41,487 nt of DNA from an uncultured Marmoricola sp. (GCF_943913695.1 NZ_CALTZE010000013.1:1-41487), one strand, 5' to 3'; shown: positions 7,739 through 15,790, counted from the stretch's first letter. Notes: generated by a model from the letters alone, not told the origin. Translations and numbers: made by a program.

Positions 7739-8332
7739 TCAGCGGGTCTCTGCCGCACCAGAGCCGGGAGGGAGCAGTCCGCTGGCCCGCAGCGTGCGAG
7801 TGACGACGGGGTGGCCGGGGTCGAGGCCGTAGCGGTGCTCGTAGACGGTGAGCAGCACCTCGCGCATCGCCTCCTGTGAGTCCGTGGGCCCGGTCGCCAG
7901 CAGCTGCATGGGCTGGGTGTGGTCGTCGTGCGGTGGCAGGTAGTCGCGCAGGGGCAGAACCTCCAGGCCCAGCCGCTCGTAGAAGACGACGCGGCGACGC
8001 CGTACGGCGGCCTCCTCTGCTGCGATCCCCGGCTCCGCGGGGTGCTCGACGTCGAGCGCGATCCTGGCGGGTGCGACCTCCTGCCGCAGCGCATGCCACA
8101 TCCGGCTGCCGATGCCGGCGCCGCGGATGCCGGCGAGGTAGTAGCGCACGAAGACCATCTCGGAGTCGCCGAGGCGTCGCAGCACGACCAGTCCCGAGGC
8201 GGTCTCGGGGGTGCCATAGACCAGCACCTCGTCGGCGAAGAGGCTCTCGAAGTCGGCGCGGAGCTCGGCCGGGAAGGCGTCCTCGTAGAGCTCGCGAGCC
8301 TGGGCGAGCAGGGGCGCCGAGGGCGTGCGCAC
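7739..8332 (-). CDS. GNAT-like acetyltransferase
   Basis: A 197-residue protein with a GNAT layout: a central strand (MVFVRYYLAGIRGAGIG) whose RGAGIGSRMW is the acetyl-CoA loop (R/Q-x-x-G-x-G/A), then a helix, then a strand carrying FYERLGLEVLPLRDY, the usual Y-E-R-x-G region near the C-terminus. The acceptor is unknown. The GTG at 8332 lies five bases after the amidohydrolase stop, so it is the last gene of the operon that begins at the enoyl-CoA hydratase. This suggests a role connected with the same catabolic substrate, or simple hitch-hiking. Confidence 0.75.
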   Translation of the reverse strand: MRTPSAPLLAQARELYEDAFPAELRADFESLFADEVLVYGTPETASGLVVLRRLGDSEMVFVRYYLAGIRGAGIGSRMWHALRQEVAPARIALDVEHPAEPGIAAEEAAVRRRRVVFYERLGLEVLPLRDYLPPHDDHTQPMQLLATGPTDSQEAMREVLLTVYEHRYGLDPGHPVVTRTLRASGLLPPGSGAAETR

Positions 8333-8337
8333 GAAGC

Positions 8338-9924
8338 TCAGCGGCTCCAGCGGAACTCACCTCCCACCATGGCGCGGAGCACCTCGATGTCCTTGATCGT
8401 CTCCGGCGCCACCGTGCACGGGTCGCCGGAGAGCACGGCGAGGTCGGCGAGCTTGCCGACCTCGAGGGTGCCCTTGTCGTGCTCCTGGTGCGAGGCGTAG
8501 GCCGAGCCGTAGGTGTAGGCACGGAGGGCCTCCTGGCCGGTGAGCGCCTCGGCCGGGTTGAAGGGGGCCCCCGACGAGGTCCGCTGGTTGACCAGGTCGT
8601 GGATGCCCAGCAGCGGCGCACCTCGTACGACGGGTCGGTCGCTGCTGCCGGGCACGACGATGCCGGCGTCAAGCAACGAGCGCTGTCGGTAGGCCCACGG
8701 CACCCGGTCGGAGCCGAGCGCTCGGAGCATGCCGTCGCCGATCTCGTTGACGAAGCGGCCCTGGGGCACGGGGATCACCCCGAGTGCTGCCGCGCGGGTC
8801 ACCTGGTCGGGCCGGGAGACACCGAAGTGCTCGATCCGGTGGCGGGGGTCGGGGCGGAGCCGCTCCCGCTGCGCCTGCTCGTAGGCGTCGAGCACGACGT
8901 CGATCGCGGCGTCGCCGATCGCATGTGTCGCGACCCGCCAGCCGCCCACGTGGGCCGAGACGATGCGCTCGGTCAGCGCGGCAGCGTCGGCCTGGAGGTA
9001 GCCGCTGGTGGTGGGCAGGTCGCAGAAGGGTCGCGACATCGCGGCGGTGTGGCCGATCAGCGAGCCGTCGGAGAAGACCTTCACCGGACCGACCCGGAGC
9101 CAGTCGTCGCCCAGGCCCGTGCGGATGCCGAGGTCGAGGCCCAGCCCGAGCTCGGTGACCGGGTGCAGCACGTCGGAGGTCACCATCAGCTCGACCCGGA
9201 GCGGCAGACGCCCCTGCTCGCGGGCGCGCTGGTAGGCCTCGAGCTCCACGGGGCTCTTGCCGATCCAGCCACCCCCGATCCCGGCCTCGACGACGCTGGT
9301 GAGGCCTTCCGAGAGGTACTGCTGACCGGCCCGGTCGATGGCGTCGACCAGGGTGTCGACGGGATAGGGCATGACCAGCGGCGCCACGAGGCTCTGCGCG
9401 GTCTCCTGCAGCAGCCCGGTCGGGCGGCCCTCGGAGTCGGTCACCACGGCACCGCCGTCGACGTGGACCGGGCGCTCGGAGATGCCGAGCTCCTCCAGCA
9501 CGGCCGAGCTGACCACGCACATGTGGCCCGAGGTGTGCTTCACCCAGACCTTGCGCCCGCCCGAGACGCGGTCGAGCCCGTCGCGGGTCGGGTGGCCTCC
9601 GGTCTTGTTGTCGTCGTATCCCGAGCCGACCAGCCACTCGCCCTCGGCGAGGTCGGACACGCCGGCGGCCAGCGCGGCGTACAGCGCGTCGAGGCTGTCG
9701 ACCCGGCAGTCGACCTCGGCGAGGCCGAGACCGTGCCAGGCCATGTGGTTGTGGCTGTCGTGGAAGCCCGGCACCACGGTGGCACCGTCGAGGTCGAGGA
9801 CCTCGCGGGCGGCCACCTCCTCGGTCGCGACGATGCGTCCGCCGAGCACGGCGAGCGCGGTCGCAGGTGCTCCCAGCGTCACGAAGCGTGCGTTGGTCAG
9901 CAGCAGGTCGGCCCGGAGCGTCAC
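8338..9924 (-). CDS. Amidohydrolase family protein (YtcJ-like)
   Basis: 528 residues. The N-terminal beta domain (ADLLLTNARFVTLGAPA) leads into GATVVPGFHDSHNHMAWHG, the metal-binding H-x-H of amidohydrolases placed as in the YtcJ/amidohydrolase-3 group. Later there are HAIGDAAIDVVLDAY and RIEHFGVSRPDQ, with further metal-site histidines, then a late Asp region (VPGSSDRPVV). The C-terminal beta domain includes GTLEVGKLADLAVLSGDP, a hallmark of the family. It hydrolyses C-N or related bonds; the substrate cannot be read from sequence. The GTG at 9924 overlaps the thioesterase stop by four bases, replacing a longer open frame. Confidence 0.88.
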   Translation of the reverse strand: MTLRADLLLTNARFVTLGAPATALAVLGGRIVATEEVAAREVLDLDGATVVPGFHDSHNHMAWHGLGLAEVDCRVDSLDALYAALAAGVSDLAEGEWLVGSGYDDNKTGGHPTRDGLDRVSGGRKVWVKHTSGHMCVVSSAVLEELGISERPVHVDGGAVVTDSEGRPTGLLQETAQSLVAPLVMPYPVDTLVDAIDRAGQQYLSEGLTSVVEAGIGGGWIGKSPVELEAYQRAREQGRLPLRVELMVTSDVLHPVTELGLGLDLGIRTGLGDDWLRVGPVKVFSDGSLIGHTAAMSRPFCDLPTTSGYLQADAAALTERIVSAHVGGWRVATHAIGDAAIDVVLDAYEQAQRERLRPDPRHRIEHFGVSRPDQVTRAAALGVIPVPQGRFVNEIGDGMLRALGSDRVPWAYRQRSLLDAGIVVPGSSDRPVVRGAPLLGIHDLVNQRTSSGAPFNPAEALTGQEALRAYTYGSAYASHQEHDKGTLEVGKLADLAVLSGDPCTVAPETIKDIEVLRAMVGGEFRWSR

Positions 9925-10328
9925 GGCACCAGCTCCTCGAAGACCGAGCGATACCACTCGCTCCACGGCGCCGGACGGCCCGTCGCGGGGTCGACCTTGA
10001 CGACCACCCGGTGCCCGTCGGCGTACGGCGCCTCGACCGACCCGCAGCGGAAGCCGTAGCGCGCGCTGGTGGTGCCGAGGTGCTCACCCCACAGCGTGAC
10101 GGGCATGGTCCCCGGCGAGGAGAAGGGCGCGTGGAAGACGACGTGCAGCTCGCGTACGACGTAGTGCAGGTCGGCATCGCGCTCCGAGTAGGCGGACCAG
10201 CCCCTGCCGAGCTCCTCGAAGAGAGCCGACTGCGCCCTCTCCACGTGCAGCGCGAAGCGCGTGTTGTGCAGCGTCCCGTTGAGGTCGAGCTCGTCGAAGT
10301 AGACCGGGCTCTCGTAGGCGAAGCTCAT
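9921..10328 (-). CDS. Acyl-CoA thioesterase, hotdog fold (4HBT)
   Basis: 135 residues. It starts MSFAYESPVYFDELDLNGTL, where the Y-F-D-E-L-D-x-N-G-x-L-H-N pattern corresponds to the active-site region of 4-hydroxybenzoyl-CoA thioesterase-like proteins (D at about residue 14). RFALHVERAQSALFEELG forms the hotdog helix. It hydrolyses acyl-CoA thioesters in the cytosol. Its ATG overlaps the ligase stop and its own stop overlaps the amidohydrolase GTG, so it is tightly coupled within the operon. Confidence 0.87.
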   Translation of the reverse strand: MSFAYESPVYFDELDLNGTLHNTRFALHVERAQSALFEELGRGWSAYSERDADLHYVVRELHVVFHAPFSSPGTMPVTLWGEHLGTTSARYGFRCGSVEAPYADGHRVVVKVDPATGRPAPWSEWYRSVFEELVP

Positions 10329-11743
10329 CGCAGCTGATCCTTGGCCACTCGCTCGGAGGCGGTGCGCGGGAGGTCGTCGCGGAACTCCCAGTAGGCAGGC
10401 ACCTTGAAGGGTGCCAGCCGCTCGGCGCACCACTCCCGGAGCTCCTCGGCGCTCACGTCGCCGACGACGAAGGCCTTGACCTCCTCGCCGCGCACCTCGT
10501 CGGGCACGCCGAGCACCGCGGCGAGCCGCACGGCGGGATGGCTGGTGAGCACGGCCTCGACCTCCTGTGCGGCGATGTTCTCGCCGCTGCGGCGGATCAT
10601 GTCCTTCTTGCGCCCGACGAGGTAGACCCGACCACGATCGTCGACCCGCGCCAGGTCGCCCGTCGCGAACCAGCCCTCGTCGAACGGGCTCGGGAGCCCG
10701 TCGTACCCCTGCATCATCCCCGGACCGCGCAGCTGCAGCTCGCCCTCGACGACGCGGACCTCGCGGTGTGGGGCGGGCGTGCCGAGGCTGCCGCTGCCGA
10801 CCAGCTCGTCGTGGTCGGCTGCGGTGACGCGGATGTCGGCACCGGTCTCGGTCATGCCGAAGCACTCGTACCACGGCACCCCCCACCGGGCCTCGAGGTC
10901 GGCGTGCAGCGCCGGCGGGATGGCCGAGCACTGCACGCGAGTGACCCGGTGGTCCCGGTCGGCAGGGTCAGGGGGCTGTCGCAGCATCAGGGTCGGCATC
11001 GCGGCGAGGCAGTAGAAGTAGGTCGCGCGGTGCTGTCGGGCCTTGGCCCAGAAGGTCGAGGGATGGAAGCCGTCGAGCACGACGAGGTGGGCTCCCGCGG
11101 TGAGCGCGGCGGCGAGGTTCCACTGCGGGTCGACGTAGGTGAAGGCCTGCGCGGTCAGCATCACGTCGTCGGCGACCAGGTGGGGGAACCCCTCGACGAG
11201 GCTGTCGGCGAGCGTGGTCCAGTAGCGGTGGGACAGCAGGCACCCCTTCGGGGACCCGGTGGTGCCCGAGGTGAACTGCACGTTGAGCACCCGGTCAGGG
11301 TCCGGTCGCGGGAGGTCGCCCGGATCCGCAGGGGCGAGCATGTCCACCTCGTACGTCGGCACGTGCGCGACCTCGGCCAGCAGCGAGCGGTGCGCCGCGT
11401 CGCTGACCACCGCGACAGCGCGGCTGGCGGTGACCAGGTGGGCGGTGTCGACGGTGCGGTAGCGCGGGTTGATCGGCACGATCGCCGCGCCGAGCTTGGC
11501 GAGTGCCAGCCAGAGCAGCGGCAGCTCGGGACGGTTGCCGAGCATCACCGCCACCCGGTCGCCCTCGCCGACCCCGCGCTCGCGCAGTGCTCCGGCCAGA
11601 CCTGTCGACTCGGCCTCGACCTGAGCGAAGGAGAGCGTGCGACCGCTCGGGCCCTCGAGGTCGAAGGTCCAGGCGGGGCGGTCGGGCCACGCGGTGGCGG
11701 CGTGCTGCAGCCGGCTCACCAGGGTGTCTCGTGGGGTCGTCAT
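10325..11743 (-). CDS. AMP-dependent acyl-CoA synthetase/ligase (CaiC-like)
   Basis: 472 residues of the ANL superfamily. The P-loop-like motif is FTSGTTGSPKGCLLSH, the adenylate-binding motif is YECFGMTETG, and the hinge region reads TGDLARVDDRGRVYLVGRKK, followed by DMIRRSGENIAAQEVE. The catalytic lysine region near the C-terminus is RTASERVAKDQLR. It activates a carboxylic acid to its CoA ester with ATP. The D-x-I-R-R-S-G-E-N signature is typical of crotonobetaine/carnitine-CoA ligase-like members. The ATG overlaps the hydratase stop by four bases. Together with the hydratase it suggests activation and beta-oxidation-type processing of an unidentified acid. Confidence 0.9.
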   Translation of the reverse strand: MTTPRDTLVSRLQHAATAWPDRPAWTFDLEGPSGRTLSFAQVEAESTGLAGALRERGVGEGDRVAVMLGNRPELPLLWLALAKLGAAIVPINPRYRTVDTAHLVTASRAVAVVSDAAHRSLLAEVAHVPTYEVDMLAPADPGDLPRPDPDRVLNVQFTSGTTGSPKGCLLSHRYWTTLADSLVEGFPHLVADDVMLTAQAFTYVDPQWNLAAALTAGAHLVVLDGFHPSTFWAKARQHRATYFYCLAAMPTLMLRQPPDPADRDHRVTRVQCSAIPPALHADLEARWGVPWYECFGMTETGADIRVTAADHDELVGSGSLGTPAPHREVRVVEGELQLRGPGMMQGYDGLPSPFDEGWFATGDLARVDDRGRVYLVGRKKDMIRRSGENIAAQEVEAVLTSHPAVRLAAVLGVPDEVRGEEVKAFVVGDVSAEELREWCAERLAPFKVPAYWEFRDDLPRTASERVAKDQLR

Positions 11744-12480
11744 CGGGCGAAGCTCTCCCGCGGCGTCTCACTCTCCCCGGACAGCGCCGTGAGCAGCGCA
11801 TGATCGACCTCGGCGGCCATCGCGGCCTCGACCTCGGACTCGGTCGAGCGGTCGATGACGCGCTTGGCGAGGCTGGCCGAGAGTGGTGGCCGCTCGGCGA
11901 CCCGGCGTGCGAGGTCCAGGGCGGCGTCGACGTGCTGCCCGGCTGGTACGACGCGGTTGACCAGGCCGAGCTCGGCGGCGCGGCCGGCCCCGAAGCGCTC
12001 TCCGAGCACGAGCAGCTCCTTGGCCCGCGCCGGCCCGATCGCACGGGGAAGCAGGCTGCTGATGCCACCGGTCACGCTCAGGCCCACCCCGACCTCCGGG
12101 AACCCGAACTGCGCGGTCTCGTCGGCTACGACGAGGTCGCAGCCGAGGGCGAACTCGCAACCCGCGCCGAGGGCGTAGCCGTGCACCGCGGCGATCACCA
12201 TGCCGGGGAACGCCCGCACGCGCCTGGTGACCTCCTGCAGCCGGTGCAGCCGCACCCGGGTCTGCACAGGCGTCTCGACGGGGGAGGGCTCCTTGAGGTC
12301 GTGCCCCGCGCAGAAGGCGCGTCCGCGACCGGACAGCACCACGACAGCGGCCTCCGCCGCCGCCCGCGACTGCGCGGCCAGCAGCTCCTCCACGAGGTTC
12401 GCGCTCACGGCGTTGAGGCGGCCGGGCCGGTCGAGCTCGATGTGGGCGATGCCGTCGTGCAGGGAGTAGTCGACGTCCAT
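11740..12480 (-). CDS. Enoyl-CoA hydratase/isomerase family (crotonase)
   Basis: 246 residues, the usual length. Crotonase features: RPGRLNAVSANLVEEL near the N-terminus, SGRGRAFCAGHDLKE forming the first oxyanion-hole strand, VIAAVHGYALGAGCEFALGC as the second, and AQFGFPEVGVG with the glutamate often involved in catalysis. It adds water to, or isomerises, an enoyl-CoA. It is first in the minus-strand operon. TAGAGT six bases upstream of the ATG indicates leaderless transcription, and that box sits inside the palindrome shared with the TetR gene. Confidence 0.9.
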   Translation of the reverse strand: MDVDYSLHDGIAHIELDRPGRLNAVSANLVEELLAAQSRAAAEAAVVVLSGRGRAFCAGHDLKEPSPVETPVQTRVRLHRLQEVTRRVRAFPGMVIAAVHGYALGAGCEFALGCDLVVADETAQFGFPEVGVGLSVTGGISSLLPRAIGPARAKELLVLGERFGAGRAAELGLVNRVVPAGQHVDAALDLARRVAERPPLSASLAKRVIDRSTESEVEAAMAAEVDHALLTALSGESETPRESFAR

Positions 12481-12485
12481 GAGCG

Positions 12486-12511
12486 GACTCTATCGATCGA
12501 TCGATAGAGTC
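12486..12511. promoter_or_regulatory. 26-bp perfect palindrome: TetR operator covering both divergent -10 boxes
   Basis: Each half is GACTCTATCGATC read toward the centre, with no spacer or mismatch. The plus-strand TAGAGT (12505-12510) is six bases before the TetR ATG. The minus-strand TAGAGT (complement of 12487-12492) is six bases before the hydratase ATG. A repressor bound here would cover both promoters at once. The regulator encoded next door is the obvious ligand, though that is inference. Confidence 0.85.
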
Positions 12512-12516
12512 GTCGC

Positions 12517-13101
12517 ATGGGGACTGGTGAGCGGGTGCACGACGTCGCCGTACGGCTCTTCGCCGACCGTGGCTTCCACGGGGTCGGCATCCGCGACCTG
12601 GCAGACGCGGCGGGCGTGTCCACGGCGACGCTCTACCACTACATGGGCACCAAGCAGGACCTGCTCACCGCGGTGATGCGCACCAGCCTCGAGCGTCTGC
12701 TCGGTGAGGCTCAGCAGGTGGCCGAGGTCGCCACCGACCCACGCTCCGCGGTGGCGGACCTGGTGCGGCTGCACGTGCGCGAGCACGCGACGCGACCGCT
12801 CGAGACCGTCGTGGTCGACGGCGAGATGCGCGCTCTGCAGGACCCCCAGCGTGCGGCCGTGCTGGAGCTCCGCCGCCGCTACGAGGCGATCTGGGAGCGC
12901 GCGCTGGCAGACGGAGTGCACTCCGGTGCGTTCACGGTCCCCGACCCCGCCATCGCCCGGCTCGCCGTGCTGGAGATGTGCACCGGCGTGTCGCGCTGGT
13001 TCGACGCCGGCGGACGGCTGACGCCCGACCAGCTCGCCGAGACCTACGTCGAGATGGTCATGACCATGCTCGGCGCAACGCCTCCGTCGCGCGCCCGCTG
13101 A
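12517..13101 (+). CDS. TetR-family transcriptional regulator
   Basis: 194 residues. The N-terminal helix-turn-helix is typical: AVRLFADRGFHGVGIRDLAD, then AAGVSTATLYHYMGTK with the recognition helix TATLYHY. The remainder is an all-helical ligand-binding domain including AVLELRRRYEAIWERAL. It is divergent from the acyl-CoA operon and the 26-bp palindrome lies between them, so it most likely represses both itself and that operon and is released by an acyl-CoA or related ligand, as for FadR/KstR2-type TetR proteins. ATG 12517 is fixed by the -10 spacing. Confidence 0.92.
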   Translation: MGTGERVHDVAVRLFADRGFHGVGIRDLADAAGVSTATLYHYMGTKQDLLTAVMRTSLERLLGEAQQVAEVATDPRSAVADLVRLHVREHATRPLETVVVDGEMRALQDPQRAAVLELRRRYEAIWERALADGVHSGAFTVPDPAIARLAVLEMCTGVSRWFDAGGRLTPDQLAETYVEMVMTMLGATPPSRAR

Positions 13102-13253
13102 GCCGCCTCCCCGACGCGGCCGCTCCCGGTCGCCCGCGGCGAGTGCTACGTCAGGGTCGTGAGGCCGGCCCGGGGGCGACGCTCAGGTAGCACTCGGCGG
13201 CGCCGAGGCCGTCGAAGTGGTCGCGAGGACCACCTGCGGCCGGTGACGTGGGC

Positions 13254-13529
13254 TCAGGTGCTCCAGGGGGTGCGCTGCTCGACCTGGAGCTCGCGGCGGC
13301 GGCGCAGCCGGTGGACGGTGACCGGCGCGTGGGCGGCGGCCGCCGGGTGTTCGAGCAGGCGCTCCAGGATGCGGCGGTAGGCGCGGGCGGTGAGGCCGAG
13401 CTCCGTGCGGATGCTCGCCTCGTGCGCGCCGGCGCGCACCCACAGGGGTCGCTGGGCCTCGAAGTCGAGGATCGCGAGCTCCCACTCGGTCAGGGACGGG
13501 GCGGAGGTGGTCGTCGTGCAGGGTTCCAC
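13254..13529 (-). CDS. DUF3263 family protein
   Basis: 91 residues matching the actinobacterial DUF3263 pattern: LTEWELAILDFEAQRPLW, then AGAHEASIRTELGLTARAYR, a helix-turn-helix-like region, then HPAAAAHAPVTVHRLRRRRE. Family members are small putative DNA-binding proteins without settled function. Start is GTG 13529; there is no strong ribosome binding site. It lies alone on the minus strand between the TetR gene and the MerR gene. Confidence 0.8.
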   Translation of the reverse strand: MEPCTTTTSAPSLTEWELAILDFEAQRPLWVRAGAHEASIRTELGLTARAYRRILERLLEHPAAAAHAPVTVHRLRRRRELQVEQRTPWST

Positions 13530-13610
13530 GGTGGGGAGAACGCCCCGCGCACGCCCGGGTCACGCGCCCGCGGTCGGGCTCTCGCGATCCGGACACCTCC
13601 GGTGGGAGGG

Positions 13611-13895
13611 TCAGCCGTCGGCGCGCAGCCGGGCGTTGGCCGCGCGCAGCCGGCGTACCTCCTCCTCCAGCGCCAGCACCCGCGCGACGCCGGCGAGGTT
13701 GAGGCCCTCGTCGAGCAGGTCGCGGACCCGGGTGAGGCGGTCGAGGTCGGCCTGGCTGTAGCGGCGGGTGCCACCCGACGTACGCGCCGGCGCGACCAGC
13801 CCGTGGCGCTCATAGATGCGGAGGTTCTGCACGTTGGTCGCGAGCATCTCGGCGGCCACCGAGATGGCGTAGACGCCCGTGTGGTGGGCCGGCAT
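13611..13895 (-). CDS. MerR-family regulator, HspR-like
   Basis: 94 residues. The MerR winged helix is clear: VYAISVAAEMLATNVQNLRI, then YERHGLVAPARTSGGTRRYS, then QADLDRLTRVRDLLDEGLNL, followed by a leucine-rich dimerisation helix (ARVLALEEEVRRLRAAN). No metal-binding cysteines are seen. This is the layout of the heat-shock repressor HspR. The ATG at 13895 is preceded by AGGAGG, which rules out the longer frame from 13976 that would run through the operator. It is divergent from Hsp20, which it probably represses. Confidence 0.88.
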   Translation of the reverse strand: MPAHHTGVYAISVAAEMLATNVQNLRIYERHGLVAPARTSGGTRRYSQADLDRLTRVRDLLDEGLNLAGVARVLALEEEVRRLRAANARLRADG

Positions 13896-13951
13896 CGAGA
13901 CCTCCTGGGGACTTGCCTGTGGCTGTGCTGCGAGGTATAAGAAAACTGTAA

Positions 13952-13971
13952 CGCACGATATAGATCGTGCG
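13952..13971. promoter_or_regulatory. Inverted repeat between the MerR and Hsp20 genes
   Basis: CGCACGAT-ATAG-ATCGTGCG, an 8-bp perfect inverted repeat with a 4-base spacer, 25 bases upstream of the Hsp20 ATG. It is the best candidate operator for the MerR protein. The HspR HAIR box (CTTGAGT-N7-ACTCAAG) is not present in this interval. Confidence 0.6.
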
Positions 13972-13996
13972 GTCACTTCGAAGGACAGGAGGAGCC

Positions 13997-14422
13997 ATGT
14001 TGCTACGCACCACCGACCCGTTCCGCGACCTCGACCGTCTCGCCCAGCAGCTCATGGGCACCACCAACCGTCCCGTCGTGATGCCGATGGACGCGTGGCG
14101 CGAGGGTGATCGCTTCGTCATCGAGTTCGACCTGCCGGGTGTCAGCCCGCAGACGATCGACCTCGACGTCGAGCGCAACGTGCTGACCGTGAGCGCCGAG
14201 CGCGTAGCCCGCAACGGCGACTGGGAGATGCTCGCCAGCGAGCGTCCGCGCGGCAGGTTCAGCCGCCAGCTCGTGCTCGGCGACAACCTCGACCTCGACC
14301 AGGTCGAGGCGACCTACGACGCCGGCGTGCTGCGGCTGGCCGTCCCGGTCGCCGAGAAGGCCAAGCCGCGCAAGATCTCGATCACGGGCACCGAGTCCGA
14401 CCGCACCGCGATCGAGGCCTGA
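13997..14422 (+). CDS. Hsp20/alpha-crystallin small heat-shock protein
   Basis: 141 residues. The short N-terminal arm (MLLRTTDPFRDLDRLAQQLM) precedes the alpha-crystallin domain: DAWREGDRFVIEFDLPGVS, then IDLDVERNVLTVSAER, then SRQLVLGDNLDLDQVEATYD, and the closing strand AGVLRLAVPVAEKAKPRKI, which contains the A-G-V-L-x-L-x-V-P signature. It is an ATP-independent holdase. The ATG at 13997 has CAGGAGGAGC upstream. It is divergent from the HspR-like gene and probably under its control. Confidence 0.95.
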   Translation: MLLRTTDPFRDLDRLAQQLMGTTNRPVVMPMDAWREGDRFVIEFDLPGVSPQTIDLDVERNVLTVSAERVARNGDWEMLASERPRGRFSRQLVLGDNLDLDQVEATYDAGVLRLAVPVAEKAKPRKISITGTESDRTAIEA

Positions 14423-14432
14423 GGACCCCGGG

Positions 14433-14472
14433 GATCGGGGAGGATCGCCGGGCCGGGCGCTCCTCCCCGATC
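14433..14472 (+). terminator. Strong hairpin downstream of Hsp20
   Basis: GATCGGGGAGGA (14433-14444) pairs perfectly with TCCTCCCCGATC (14461-14472) around a 16-base GC-rich loop, ten bases after the Hsp20 stop. There is no T-run, so it may be a processing or Rho-associated end rather than a canonical intrinsic terminator. Confidence 0.6.
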
Positions 14473-14507
14473 GGGGTGCGCGGGTGTGCCCGCCGTACCC
14501 TGGAGCG

Positions 14508-14861
14508 GTGAGCGAGCAGCCGCAGGTACGCCGTGCGCGGCACCTGCTCGACCCCGACAACCCGCGCCCCCGGCCGCAGCCGACGCGGATGTCGATGTCG
14601 CTCGACACCGTGCAGAAGTGGGTGATGGCCTCGCTCGCCTTCTTCACCATCTACCACCTCGCGATCGGCGCGGCGCTGACGGCCTACTTCACCGAGGAGA
14701 GCCGCCTCGACGCCCGCATCGGGCTCAACGTGATGGCCGGGGTCATCGGTGTGGTCGCGGTGGTCGCCGCCCGACTGATCCACCGCGCGAGCCCGCTGAC
14801 GCCTTGGCTGCTGGTCGGGCTGCTGCCCGGGCTGGCCGGGGCCTACCTGACCTTCCGCTGA
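14508..14861 (+). CDS. Small membrane protein, 117 aa
   Basis: A proline/arginine-rich N-terminus (about 35 residues) is followed by three hydrophobic helices: WVMASLAFFTIYHLAIGAAL, LNVMAGVIGVVAVVAARLI and TPWLLVGLLPGLAGAYLTF. Known function: none recognised. The start is the GTG at 14508. TACCCT lies exactly six bases upstream, the leaderless spacing seen repeatedly here, which argues against the longer upstream start. It converges on the patatin-like gene with nine bases between the stops. Confidence 0.78.
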   Translation: MSEQPQVRRARHLLDPDNPRPRPQPTRMSMSLDTVQKWVMASLAFFTIYHLAIGAALTAYFTEESRLDARIGLNVMAGVIGVVAVVAARLIHRASPLTPWLLVGLLPGLAGAYLTFR

Positions 14862-14870
14862 GGCCCGGGG

Positions 14871-15764
14871 CTACAGACCGGCCTCGTCGAGTGCCTTCGC
14901 GCCCAGCGTGCGGCCGAGCTCGATGAGCTCGCCCGCGCGGTGGAAGTCGAGGGTGCGAGCGGCGCTGAGCGGCACCGTGACGAGCACGTCGGGGGGCTGC
15001 CCGGCCAGCCGGTAGCGGCTGATGATGCCCTGCATCGCGTCGAAGGACAGCGAGACCACCTCGGCGATGCGCAGGTCGGCGGCACGCTGGGCGTCGTGCG
15101 CCTCCTCGGGCGGCGCGGAGCGACCGAAGCGCTTCAGCAGTCCGTCGGCCCACTCCGCCCGACTCACCACCGAGGCCGACTCGCGCGACGGCGTACGTCC
15201 CTCGCGCAGCGAGCGCGGCCCCTGCAGCGAGACGGCGACGGTCGCGTCGGCGTTGGCCGCCGCGGTCGGCTCGATCGGCAGCGGGTTCATCAGGCCGCCG
15301 TCGACGAGCACCCGGCCGTCGATCACCGAGGGCCGGAAGAGCCCGGGGATCGCGATCGAGGCCCGGATGGCCCGGGAGAGCGGGCCCCGCTGGAACCACA
15401 CCTCGCGTCGCGCGTCGAGGTCGGTCGCGACCGCGGTGAAGGGGATGGCGAGGCTCTCGATGTCGAGCTCGCCCACGAGCTGGTCGACCTTGGCGATCAT
15501 CCGGTCGGGACTGGTCGCGCCCCCGGCGCGCAGCTTGGGGTCGACCATCCGCAGCACGTCGCGCTGGGTCAGCGACGTCGCCCACGTCGTGAAGGCCTCC
15601 TCGTGACCGGCCGCCAGGAGCCCACCGACCAGGGCACCCATGGAGGTGCCGGCGATCCCGACGACCTCGTGCCCGCGCGCCCGGATCTCCTGCACCACCC
15701 CGAGGTGGGCGTAGCCGCGCGCACCGCCCGAGCCGAGCGCCAGCGCTATCCGTTGCCCTGCCAC
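14871..15764 (-). CDS. Patatin-like phospholipase (RssA-type)
   Basis: 297 residues. The patatin oxyanion loop GSGGARGYAHLGVVQEI is at the N-terminus, the nucleophile elbow is GIAGTSMGALVGGLLAAG (G-x-S-x-G, Ser about 42), and the catalytic Asp lies in RVLVDGGLMNPLP (D-G-G). Members hydrolyse acyl esters of lipids; RssA-like bacterial proteins have unproven substrates. No signal peptide, so cytosolic or membrane-associated. The GTG at 15764 is 26 bases from the divergent acetyltransferase start. CAGGAT six bases upstream may be a weak leaderless -10. Confidence 0.9.
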   Translation of the reverse strand: MAGQRIALALGSGGARGYAHLGVVQEIRARGHEVVGIAGTSMGALVGGLLAAGHEEAFTTWATSLTQRDVLRMVDPKLRAGGATSPDRMIAKVDQLVGELDIESLAIPFTAVATDLDARREVWFQRGPLSRAIRASIAIPGLFRPSVIDGRVLVDGGLMNPLPIEPTAAANADATVAVSLQGPRSLREGRTPSRESASVVSRAEWADGLLKRFGRSAPPEEAHDAQRAADLRIAEVVSLSFDAMQGIISRYRLAGQPPDVLVTVPLSAARTLDFHRAGELIELGRTLGAKALDEAGL

Positions 15765-15790
15765 GGACCCATCCTGCCTAGTCTCGGTGC

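Noticed and set aside
7876..10059. 727-codon plus-strand frame
   Set aside because: It is the complement of the amidohydrolase, thioesterase and acetyltransferase genes, arginine/histidine-rich and without domain motifs.
10538..11803. 421-codon plus-strand frame
   Set aside because: It is antisense to the acyl-CoA ligase, which has all ANL motifs.
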